From Hysterangium stoloniferum (lineage: Eukaryota > Basidiomycota > Agaricomycetes > Hysterangiales > Hysterangiaceae): a stretch of DNA of 64,000 bases. The translations under genes were made by a program, and so were the position numbers. How positions within the stretch are numbered: the first letter of the stretch is position 1; every line of letters begins with the position of its first letter. The notes below the pieces were generated by a model. That model made no database searches, was not told where the DNA came from, and saw nothing but the letters and a program-made list of their open reading frames with translations. Shown here one piece after another: positions 1-9,713 of the stretch. The stretch is from positions 204,840-268,839 of the forward strand of contig WHVD01000118.1 of NCBI GenBank assembly GCA_015178975.1. The letters run 5' to 3'.

Positions 1-2
1 TC

Positions 3-1563
3 AAAGTCCTTACTATCACGGGGCTGATAATCCTTGGCATTGTTCTTGACTTGGGTGGAGGGCCAAACCATGACCGTATTGGATTTAGATACTGGAAAAA
101 CCCTGGCCCTTTCGTTCAGTTCGAAGGAATCGCCGGTGCCACAGGTCGATTTTTGGGCTGGTGTGTATCATTTGCATTTAGTAATATGAGCTAATGTATC
201 ATTTCCTGAAGGTGGGCCGTTATGACACAAGCTGCTTTCTCCTTTATTGGCACAGAAGTAGTCGCTGTTGCGGCCGGAGAGGCGAAAAACCCCAGTCTGT
301 ACATCGGCCTTTGCATCTGTTCGGGGCGTTGACCATTTGATGTATAGAGAAGACTTTACCGAAAGCTATAAAACGCGTTTACGTCCGTATCCTAATATTC
401 TATATTGGGGGGACAACAATCATCGGTCTCTTAGTCCCGTCTAACGATCCGAGCTTGAATTTGCTAGTTAAAGATGCTGCAGCTTCTCCATTTGTAATTG
501 CGTGAGTTCTGACATTTTCATGAAACTGTCTTTGAACATTTCCTGCAGGATCTCAAGGGCAGGCATTAAGGGCTTGCCATCCTTGATCAATGCCTGTCTA
601 CTCACTTCAGCCTGGTCTGCTGCATCCAGTGACCTCTACATCAGCTCTCGAGCAATTTGTAGGCATTATTAAAAATTCTCAATTAGACTTCTTTTCCTCA
701 CTGCCACATAGACGCAATGGCCATATCCGGCAACGCTCCAAGAATCTTCGCATATACAACGAAACGTGGGCTCCCTCTCGTTGCTGTTGCATTCTGTTCC
801 GTTTTTGGCTGCTTAGGTGCGGTTAAATTGGAATTAATTTATCGAAAAAAAGGTTAACAACAAGCTACCACCTAAGCCTATATGGGCATTACTCAGGGCT
901 CCGGACGAGTCTTCGGGTGGTTTGCTAATATGGCAAGTCTCATATTTTTGCCATATCCCGTATACTGATCCACATCATGCAGACGGCTGTTGCGGGCTTA
1001 ATGACTTGGTTCGGTATAGGTTTCACCTACCTCCGTTTCTATGCTGGCCTCCAAGCCCAAGGAATATCCCGCAAATCACTTCCTTATGCCTCTCCTTTGC
1101 AGCCTTTCGCTGCATGGTATACGGTGATTACAACATTAGTTATTTGTTTCTTCAGTGGAGTTACTGTGTTTATCAAAGGCCGTAAGTATCGAAAAATCAT
1201 ATGTTCAAGCTTGTCTTGACGTAATAGTACTACAGACTGGGCTCAAGACATATTCATTACCAATTATTTACCATTAGCCTTGTTTCCTGTTATGTATTTT
1301 GGATCGCGGTTCTTTTACTACAAGAAGGGGTTAGTTTCTCCAAAGGATATGGATTTTATTACTGGTCTCGATGAGATAGAAGCTATTACGTGAGTAGATG
1401 CCGGCAGACACTTATTGTAACTGTAATTGATATTCCTTGTTTGTTAAAGTTACGATGAGCCTCCGCCAAATAGCTTCGCTGAACGATTGTGGTCCTGGCT
1501 GGTGAGTGGTAATGTGTATGCAGTTGATTTGGACTACCACTTGGATTTGCTCTTCAGATGTGA
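3..1563 (+). CDS. Amino-acid permease (fungal AAT/GAP1-like), 3' part, multi-exon
   Basis: Plasma-membrane amino-acid/proton symporter of the fungal AAT family; the N-terminal ~200 residues lie left of the window. I read ten in-frame exons: 3-160, 212-294, 348-501, 549-658, 712-816, 877-932, 983-1181, 1236-1389, 1450-1501 and 1558-1563, giving 358 residues in total. Landmarks are [20 protein letters not shown] followed by [11 protein letters not shown] (a family hallmark), [20 protein letters not shown], and the tail [10 protein letters not shown]...[12 protein letters not shown]. Introns are 47-60 nt with GT-AG ends, except the one at 933-982, which starts GC. The last exon holds only the final Met and the stop; that junction is inferred from intron length and the usual family ending. 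No frame defect is seen in this part, so it is probably a functional host gene. Confidence 0.9.
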
Positions 1564-2698
1564 GCAGTTAAATAGTCACCACTATTGGAGCGAACTTTGC
1601 AATGAGAGTTTCTTCCATGTTTCATGCCTGAAATTTTATTCAAACAGACCTAAGTAAGTCTTCTTCTCCTATTGCGTGAGGTGATCAGGATAGTCTTGTG
1701 GATTTAGAATGAAACTATTTTATGAGATATTCCACGCATATATACCTTGCTGGCCACATAGTTTCAGAGAAGTATTTGGAGAAAAATGGAAGAAAGTATG
1801 TTTAAAGCTAATCATATATTTCACTTTGTATTTAAATATGAGACATGCCGATGGCATGTGAATATTGAACGTCTTTATTCATAATCGAGGGGACATGGTC
1901 GAGGGACCTTTCGCAGGATATTCGCAATGTAGACATACTACATACTATAGGACAAATGTCACATATTCTAATGTACACGTGTTACAAAGCCTTTTGCTTG
2001 TCTTGAGTGGACCCAGAAGAAACCTTGGCTCGTTTGGGAGAAGAACCACCATCAACTTTGCCCTCTTCACATAAAACATTCCATTTTTTAGACCTTGTAT
2101 TTGCCAGTCGTCCAATTTCATGATCAGTATTACATATCTGAGATTCAATTCTTGAAGGATTTAAGTTTGTTTGATTAATCCTATGTCTTGTATTTAAATA
2201 TCCCTTGATTTGTGAACCCTAATGTTGCGATGTGCATGTCTCTATCACACACCTGAGTATTGCAGAAGACCTTCGCAATCACACAAGGAGCTCTATGTAC
2301 ATGTAGTTATGTATATAAACCTTGAGAACAATAGAATTGTAAATGGGAGAGGCAAGGGGAGTGTGAAACAATGGGACAATAGGGGAAGGGATATGAATGA
2401 GCTTGTGTGATGCTCGAAATCCAACAGCTTAATACCACTTGTTGAACAAATTATACCACTCACTGTATGCCACCTTCAGAGTGAGTAGTATGACTTGTTT
2501 CATATACAATATTAAGCCTCACAACTCGGGAGGATATTTACCTATACACCTGACGAGAGGCATGTGAAGTCACCAAGATGCTTGCGCCATTGATTCGACT
2601 GTTCCCTCAGAATACACTACATCAATTTAAACAGTATTGTTCACGACACCACTTGAAATTCTAATCCATCCCCATTCAGTGCCACCACCTGCATAATT
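1564..2698. other. Intergenic region without recognisable gene
   Basis: AT-rich sequence between the permease and the secreted-protein gene. The short open frames here (for example 2222-2410) have no recognisable domain, signal peptide or splice context. It probably holds the 3' untranslated regions of the two flanking convergent genes. Confidence 0.5.
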
Positions 2699-3419
2699 CT
2701 AGGCACGGAACGTTACGACCGTGAAAGTCGTATCGTTGTCATCATTCTCTCCAGAATCTTCAGAGATGATATTTATGCCAGCCCCACCCCCGTCGTTGGG
2801 TTCTACAGTTGGCTCATTGTTGACAAATGCATTTTGAAATACGGCGTTGGGGTCGGAGGTATTTTGGAACTGGAACACGATGACTAGGTCGTAATCCTCG
2901 TTCTGTGGTACTATGAGGAATTCATTCTGTGAGTCGGGAGGTGATACCGTCAATTTGACATTTTCGCCTGATCCTAGGAAGACAGCAGATTCCCCTCCGA
3001 ACGATGGTGTAACCAAAACTCTTTGGGTGAACCCCGCGGCTGCTGTTCCACTGCAGGAAGCAGCTAGTCCTTTAGAAATTGGTAGCGTCACTGGATTGGA
3101 ACCAATGTCGGCGCGACGGATAACGTGGTTGCCAACTTTCAGAGTATAATCAGAATAATTGAGAAAGCGTAGTATCCAGAAGGTGCTTACCTGGCATTTT
3201 GTCACGCAATGAGCTATCATATTGTTAGTGATGAGCAACATAGGAGAGAACAAAGTAATCGAACTTCCGGGAGACTAGAAAAAAGAGTTCAATATGTCAC
3301 GATACTCCTGAGAGTGTAGCTAGATAGGGCTTACATTTGCTATCGACTCCATTGAAGGATGGTGCAGACTGAACGAGAGTGGCAGCGGAGACTAACAAGG
3401 CAAGGAGCGAGAAATGCAT
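2699..3419 (-). CDS. Putative small secreted protein, spliced, unknown function
   Basis: Begins at 3419 with a clear signal peptide (MHFSLLALLVSAATLVQS, cleavage after QSA likely), consistent with secretion. A donor (GTAAGC) follows codon 28. The main exon ends at 2699 and encodes about 150 residues with two Cys-poor beta-type stretches and an acidic tail (ISEDSGENDDND). A second intron of 55 nt near 3137-3191 fits the GT-AG rule and gives the reading LRDKMP-VGNHVIRRADIG. I could not make the phase of the first junction agree with it, so the exon 2 boundary is unresolved and a frameshift is possible. I do not recognise the family. It has its own TATA-like box and a broken 5' duplicate 1.15 kb away. 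Confidence 0.55.
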
Positions 3420-3478
3420 TTGATCTGGATTTCGACAGCGTTGAGGAGTTGAGTGAGAGTGAGGCCGTAGAACTCTCC

Positions 3479-3486
3479 CTTTTATA
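3479..3486 (-). promoter_or_regulatory. TATA-like box of the secreted-protein gene
   Basis: TATAAAAG on the minus strand about 60 nt upstream of the start codon at 3419. The same arrangement is kept in the duplicate at 4625-4634, which supports it as a real core-promoter element. Confidence 0.5.
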
Positions 3487-4434
3487 AGAGAACGTCTATT
3501 CCTACCCGGAGAGGTACACGGCATAGCAGTGGAAATACTACAGAATAGTATGCACTGCATATGAGGTGAAGAAGCTTACGATCAACGATGGGAGTGCCCA
3601 AGTGGGAGGTGTCTTGAATTTAACAATCAACGAATCTGAATACAACTATACTAGTGACCTGAGTCTTAACGAGACAGTCTACGCCCCCATTCTTAATGGT
3701 AATAACCTCCGAGGGGAAATGGCGTGGAATTTCACACATATATTGAATAGTAAAATTCTTTGCTCAAACTTTGAGACTGAAGTTTAAAGACGCAATTGAG
3801 TAAATTTTCCTCGGAAGTAAGCTGCATCTGATGCGACAAGTATGTCGAACTTAGGCAATTGATTTAGAATTGCTTGCTGGTGATCATCATGAGGGCGCAC
3901 AAGAGAATACTCACGAGAAAGAAATCCCTTGACATGAATTGAACATGTATGTAAGGTTGTCATGAAAGACTTTAAATGTTAATGCGGTAATATCTTGCAA
4001 TATTAGATTATCCAGACCAGACCTTTGCCACTAGCAACAGGGATACATAGTATGATTATCCTCACAAGTCGGCAAAAATGGTGATAATTCGCTCGGTTAC
4101 CACCCCATCAAACATAAAAAGCAGGGTGGTTTAATTCATGTTCCGCCTTTCAGCTTACCGGTGACATGTACACTCCAACTCCTGCAGCTTTTAGCCTTTT
4201 CATCAGACGCTTAGTTTTAGAGTACTTTCGTTCAGTTTCCGCCTTATTTTCAAGTTGCGATGGATCCAGTAAAACGTCCCATTTCGGCTCAGTCCGGCGT
4301 CTTATTTTTTCAACACTCTATTTCCATAGACACCGCCGTTTCCTTCGCACTCCGTCTAGTGATCGAATGCATATTATCAGGAAAGAGTAACATAGATGGG
4401 AGACGAAATGTTCACGGAACTTCCTAGAGACTAG

Positions 4435-4750
4435 AAAAGGATTCGTTCGGTCACAATACTGCTGAGGGTGTGATGGGACTTACATTTGGTAGCAATTGCA
4501 TTGGCGGATGGTGCAGACTGGACGAGAGTGGCAGCAGAGACTAACAAGGCAATGAGGCAGAAATGGATTTGAGCTGGACTTCGTGTGGACTTCCACTGAG
4601 ACGGCAGCAGAGCTCTGACACCCCTTTTTATAAACCCCCTCGAACCCTATTGGGGGAGGCCCAAGAGCAGTGGAAATAGAGCAGAATAGTATGGATTTAA
4701 AGAAGGTTATGATCAACGACGGATGCTTGAGTGGACCGCTATTTATATAC
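4435..4750 (-). pseudogene. Truncated duplicate of promoter and first exon of the secreted-protein gene
   Basis: The minus strand repeats the promoter, TATA-like box, signal-peptide exon and start of intron 1 of the gene at 3419, from about 4750 down to 4435. The start codon is changed (ATG to ATC at 4566-4568), although the leucine/alanine-rich signal region stays recognisable. Homology fades after the first intron acceptor, and no copy of the main exon follows. It is therefore a dead 5' fragment of a local duplication. Confidence 0.6.
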
Positions 4751-4779
4751 CAACGCAAACATTAAATTTAGGCATTTTA

Positions 4780-4892
4780 TTAGAGAGTATTTGCAACTAA
4801 TGAAATATTAGCAAACTGAATTAGTTCCTGATATTCATATCAGGTACGCCATTCAGTTGGCTAATATATATTAGTTGCAAATACTCTCTATT
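4780..4892. mobile_element. Short palindromic element (MITE-like)
   Basis: About 113 bp that can fold almost end to end. The left arm has AGAGAGTATTTGCAACTAAT and the right arm its reverse complement; the pairing continues inward (TTAGC-AACTGAA) to a central ATATTCATAT palindrome. Flanking TA dinucleotides are possible target duplications. There is no coding capacity. This is typical of a miniature inverted-repeat element of a TA-targeting DNA transposon, but no autonomous partner is visible here. Confidence 0.6.
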
Positions 4893-4896
4893 ACCT

Positions 4897-5065
4897 TTTC
4901 AACGGTCATCACGATGGCGTACACGACAGACAGCATACAGATATCGCAAAGGGCTGGAGGCATAACTACCGCCGAAAAACCCCTGGTCCCATTGGACTTA
5001 TTCACTTCGTAGGCAAGTCCGCCTTGTAACGCCAGGCAAACTTCCTGCAGAAGAAAGAGATCCAT
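4897..5065 (-). CDS. Possible orphan exon, hydrophobic peptide
   Basis: An open stretch on the minus strand bounded by an acceptor-like CTGCAG near 5048 and a donor-like AAAG|GTAAT near 4897. It encodes a hydrophobic segment (PPALCDICMLSVVYAIVMTV). It abuts the MITE-like element. It could be a leftover exon of a membrane protein, or chance; no family is recognised. Confidence 0.2.
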
Positions 5066-5069
5066 AATT

Positions 5070-6165
5070 TACATATCTCTCTAGTCGTTGTTGTAATTCA
5101 CAACTTTGTACTATTATACCATGTTCAAGTGAATGACTGGAATATTTAAAAAAATTGGTGGTTAGCTTTAAGAACCCACTTGTGTGATGCTTCTTGCAGA
5201 TTCATATCATTATAGCACCCTGTGTCTATACCGGGCTTCCTATGATCAGCTCAAATAATGGGGGATATGAATACATACTCAATACCTACTTTCTATGCAA
5301 GTAGACTGCTCTCGATGCTCTATTATCACAGGGATCTTTAAGAAGGCAGTTTACGTCCTTTCGAGCCATTTCACACTGAATGGTTTGACTCCTATTTTCC
5401 CTACAAGTACCTCACGAGGGACATGGACTGTCGTCGATGCAGGCAGCAATGAAATACGATTTATCCCTGAGCATATACCGCACAAGAATTTGTACGAGTT
5501 AAGAAATCTTACCTATCTCTAATTACTACCGCCAATGGTTATTGAGTATGTCGAAACTGACAATACCTAGAACGTTGAAATATCGACAACCGTATAGTTG
5601 TTATTGTTGTCTCCCGAATGTCTTCAGTCCTACGAGATCGGATGTTGGTCCCGAGACCGCTAAATAGTGAGCTTGGGTTTTGGCCGACTGCTGAATTTAA
5701 AACACGGAGCCGGATCCATCATCAAACTGGAACTCGACGAGGACGTCGTGCCGTATCTAGTGGGTCTATGGTGGTAAACTGAGGAGTGCGAAACTGCATT
5801 GCCACATGGAATTAGCGACAGCGGAAGTCGTTGACTATATTGGCATTGATACTAATGACCTTTGTTTATGTTCAGCACTAAACATGGCTGTCCTCAGCGG
5901 CTTCTACTGCATGCACCACTTCCCTGCCTCCTTCCGAAGCATAACAACCTACACCATTCTCCGCGCCGGAATCGCTGCAACCATACTAGCAAGCATGAGC
6001 TCAAGGCCAGCAATAATGCGTGACAGAATGCGCATATCCCTTCGACCTAAGTTCGGGCCTGGCCACTACAACCTGACAATAGGAATACGGTGGATAATGG
6101 GTGTGGCTTATGACAGATTGTCTGACCATACAACTCAAATTAACACTGACTCACCTAGCTGCAGT
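5070..6165. other. No convincing gene
   Basis: Two open frames (5295-5522 and 5806-6201, plus strand) lack recognisable motifs, splice continuity or homology to other parts of the window. I see nothing else here. Confidence 0.4.
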
Positions 6166-6383
6166 GTTTCGACATATCTGAGGAATGTAGAGTACACTTA
6201 GACAGTTTAATCAATCTCATAGTAAGTTCACTTAACTCTAATAATAACTCAGTCTCGTATAGTGTATAACAGACTAATTGTATGTACCTAATAATAACTA
6301 CAATATGTGTAAGCAACATGTAAAATAGAGGAGATATATCCCCTCACCTCAGTCTCGTATAGCGTATAATGGACTGAGGTGGA
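6166..6383. repeat. Older LTR-like fragment
   Basis: Contains a duplicated motif CTCAGTCTCGTATAG (6308 region and 6350 region). This is the same architecture as the Copia LTR of this window, where a CTCAGTG...GAGACTGAG palindrome occurs twice. It begins with a TG-type sequence near 6166 and is interrupted at 6384 by a complete solo LTR. Its own target duplication was not resolved. Confidence 0.35.
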
Positions 6384-6673
6384 TGTTGAGATTATTTGCG
6401 CAGTTCTAAATATAACTCTCAGTGAGTGATAAACCTTCACTAAGATATGTATTGTTATTTACCTAAATATAACTGAATTAATAGTAAGCAAACTACTAAT
6501 GTAAGATGAGGGAAATATGCGTACCTCTCAGTGAGTGATAAACCTTCACTGAGAGGCTACGCGATCGGTCTCCAACCATATATAGTATCCATAAGCGAAG
6601 TGCAACTATGCAATTGCCCAACACTGGCGTTCCAGCTTACAAATGTAGCCTACGTAACACCGTTACTTTAACA
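6384..6673. mobile_element. Solo LTR (Copia-like), 290 bp, TSD GTGGA
   Basis: Starts TGTTGAGATT and ends TTTAACA, flanked by GTGGA at 6379-6383 and 6674-6678, a textbook 5-bp target duplication. The same LTR occurs at 29203-29492 with its own duplication. Both contain twice the motif CTCAGTGAGTGATAAACC. No internal retroelement sequence remains, so it derives from LTR-LTR recombination. Confidence 0.9.
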
Positions 6674-6689
6674 GTGGACAGCCTCATTA

Positions 6690-6814
6690 TAATGAAACCC
6701 ACTGTATCCCGTGTAAGCACAGCTATGAGGCTGTACCTTGGTTGAATTAACTCTCCGACTGATGGCGGCATATAAGCGAGGCACCCCCTTTTAGTGTAAG
6801 TACGACTGCTACCA
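6690..6814 (+). promoter_or_regulatory. Promoter block (P) of family A copy 1
   Basis: Sequence shared upstream of the copies at 13596, 35396, 42674, 16800 and 48482. It includes TACCTTGGTNGAATTAACTC and a TATA-like GCATAWAAG about 55 nt before the ATG, then CCACCAATGTCTACTT at the start. Conservation across copies makes this the likely core promoter. Confidence 0.5.
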
Positions 6815-8557
6815 ATGTCTACTTTCAATGAGATGACTCTTGGGAATGATGATTCGGCAACGGCTGGGATCTACCTTGAAGACATTGAGGAGCTACCACC
6901 CTTAGTTTCCCCGGGTGTATTAAACTCAGAGCAACGGGACCAGATCACGGAAGGGATGAGAGAGATCTTCAGGGAGAAGCTTCAAGAACGATGGAGCTGT
7001 GACGATCCTGGCCATGATTTATGTTATCGGGCCCCTGATGATGAGCAGCACATACTGCTGTCTGCAAACAATATAGAGGTCTGGGTCGACGAGTTGGTGA
7101 GTGAAGTATAATGCTATTTCCATGGGATCTGTGTCACATGCAGCATATTTCAGTGCCAAGGAGAAACGAGCTGCCATGACCCACCGACTGCTGTCAAGTG
7201 GTCTTGGATATCCACCAGCACAACATCCAACCTCGGTCCATATCGCAGTCATGCCGAGGACTGGGGAATGGATTCGCAGTACGTTGGGACGTCTTCGAGT
7301 ATTGAAATTGGCCCAGGGTATTACTGTGGGGTCGGTTTGGAAAGGGTTGGGATGAAAGTTCTTCACAGTGCTAAGACAGCGATGCTGGTGGCAAAGCTGA
7401 CAATATACGGGCAAATCGTGAATCGATTGGATACAGACGATGGGGAGCTCAGCAAGTTTCTGCACAAGCATCTCACACTGCCAAGACTTGGAAGATTAGT
7501 TCAAGAGAGTGTTGATTTAATGAGGTAGGGATAACTCAGCGTCAATGTTGCATACAGTCGAAATACCGTCGTCCGTAGACCTACATATCCACCTCAAATT
7601 CGGAGACGAGCGGCGATGGTTTTAGACAGGTTCGGGGTGCCTTCACTTCATATGTGGCGGAGTAGGAAAGGTCACACTACCCAGCTTATGACATATTTGG
7701 CTTGGGCCTTCATGTGGTGTCCAGGCGTTCATCCGTCAGATAGAGACTCACCTGCGATTACGTCATCGCTTTACAACGTTTTAGTCAAGTCACCGCTGCA
7801 CACCAACTTGGATGAGGTTGCATCAACATTTATCATACAATTCGCCCGGTATCTATCAGAATTTCATCATCCCTCACCCATTATCGGCCTTGTGTATATC
7901 GTGGAAACGATCTGCCACGTGCGTCAACTATCTGTAGAGGAGCTCACGGCATCAGAGGTTATATTGAATTCTGGTTACAACCGTGCGTCACCACATCACA
8001 TCACATCATCCTTCCCACTAAAAACATAGCAGACAATATCACCGGCGATTATTTCCTTTTTATGACTCTCCTACACGGCTTCTCGTGTGTTGCATCCACC
8101 AAGATGCATGGTTTCGAGATATTGCTGGAGCTGCATTCAAGGTTTTAGTGGACAACATAAACATGCACATAGCGTCATTGACAGATCATATTGATTTCGT
8201 CATATCGGACTCACTGTATTGGAGTATTCGCTCCTTGCAAACCTTCTTCGACGACAGCACGCTTCTCACCGATCACATCAATGAGCTGAATGTGGTTTCT
8301 TCGCTCATTGGGTCCATCGTCCGGTACGTTCACAATATCTTACCTATAGCACCGTCTTACATCCGCCTATGAACCTTTCCTACCAGTCTGAGTCTGACGC
8401 ACCCAATTCCCGATCGGGATATCCTGTTGTCTTGCGAAGGAATAATCAAGTTGACTCTGAAGCTGATAGCTGGATCTTCCGAGTCCGAATCCGCGTGTAC
8501 CACAGTGCGTAGCCTCGATTGCATCGCCATTCTTGTTTCTCTCCTTCGACATTGTGA
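6815..8557 (+). pseudogene. Family A gene, copy 1 (unknown function), two frameshifts
   Basis: A four-exon structure deduced by comparing all copies. Exon 1 is 6815-7096, exon 2 is 7154-7524, exon 3 starts at 7579, and the last exon starts about 8026. Exons 1 and 2 are intact: exon 1 carries EELPPLVSPGVL and GHDLCYRAPD, and exon 2 carries IGPGYYCGVGLERVGMKVLH. Exon 3 reads RPTYPPQIRRRA...HTNLDEVASTFII, then loses one base near 7950 (other copies have GGCGATCAG). Another base is missing near 8345, and a TAG at 8510 precedes the family's usual end SSTL at 8557. I recognise no known domain. The full-length family protein would be about 510-520 residues, with no signal peptide or membrane span. 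Confidence 0.7.
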
Positions 8558-9560
8558 CGTAATGCGCGGCTCGAGCAATGTCCAATCCATCAGTTACAGG
8601 CTTGAGCGTTTAGATTTGACCGCACGTTCTTTCCTTTGCGTGGTCGCCACTCCTTCCACTTGTATGTTGGTAGGGTATAATTAGAACTCCATATCAGTGT
8701 TGGAAAACATGGTTCCCCTGAAAGGCTTTGCACCATCAAATGGACACACTTGCTAATCATTTCTCCTCGATAATGCCGACACATCAATCAAACCAGGAGG
8801 AGCCGAATAGCCTCGCCCGTTATTCAAGTCACTTTGCACCCGGGGTTGCAGATCTTATAAAGCTATATGATTTTGGAGTATGTAAGAACGCATATAGCCA
8901 CTTTGTATTATCACCGCGAGCTCTGCAGTTGTACCCATCCATGTGTTGAATACATTTGGGGCCACCAGCCGTGCCTAGACTAACATTCGAATCACGAACG
9001 AGACATGTTTTAAATAAGATATTGCTGGATGTCTGAAAAAGTCATCCCCCGTCCCCATTTTGATGCATGTCTCGTTCAGGCTCATCATATCTTCCCCGGT
9101 ATTCAATCAACAAGATCCATGATCTTAAAACCGAGGGCCTTCACACCGTGCGAGTCAATGTGTTGGGGGAATTCTTTAAACTAATCCTCTCCCATTGAAA
9201 ACTTGACAATACATCTGTCATAAGTCGAGCAAATATAAGAGCGCATACAGTCACCTTTCACCATTGCCGCGAGCTCTACAGCTTCTACGCGTTGATGCCA
9301 TACATGAGTTTAATATATTTGTGGGCATCACCCGTGGCTAGACTGACATCCTATTTATAAATGACAATAATTTCAAATAGAACGCGCCCTGGAGAGTTGT
9401 ATGAAGCTACATAATTTGACACAATTTAAAAGCGAAGATAGTCACTTGCAATGATTGCTGCGAGGTTCTGATCTGGTGTTGAATAGATTCCGAGGACTAC
9501 CCGTCGCTGGAATCACATCGTATATGCTAGCAGTAACAATGTCAATCGAACACCACTAAG
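8558..9560 (+). repeat. Downstream duplicated block D, copy 1
   Basis: Non-coding block following family A. Copies, some inverted, occur at 14140-14930 (inverted), 18150-18934, 36966-38290 and 43405-43880 (inverted). Internal landmarks include TTCACACCGTGCGAGTCAAT and ATCCTATTTATAAATGACA. No conserved open frame was found across copies. Confidence 0.6.
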
Positions 9561-9713
9561 GCGTCTCAAAGAAGGCGGTCCTAGCATTCTTGTCGTGTCC
9601 TTTGTTTGGGAGAACAGGGAGCCGGGGCCAAACCAATGGACAACACCATGATAAAGACACCGACATTTCTTCACATGTCGTGAGATTTCACCTGGGTTAA
9701 GAGAAAGTAGCTC

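Noticed and set aside
3566..3787. Open frame with several N-glycosylation-like sites (NETV, NLTI) as a secreted protein
   Set aside because: No signal peptide; it overlaps the duplicated promoter region of the minus-strand gene.
5806..6201. 131-codon open frame as a gene
   Set aside because: No recognisable domain, no splice partners and no second copy; the length is possible by chance in this composition.
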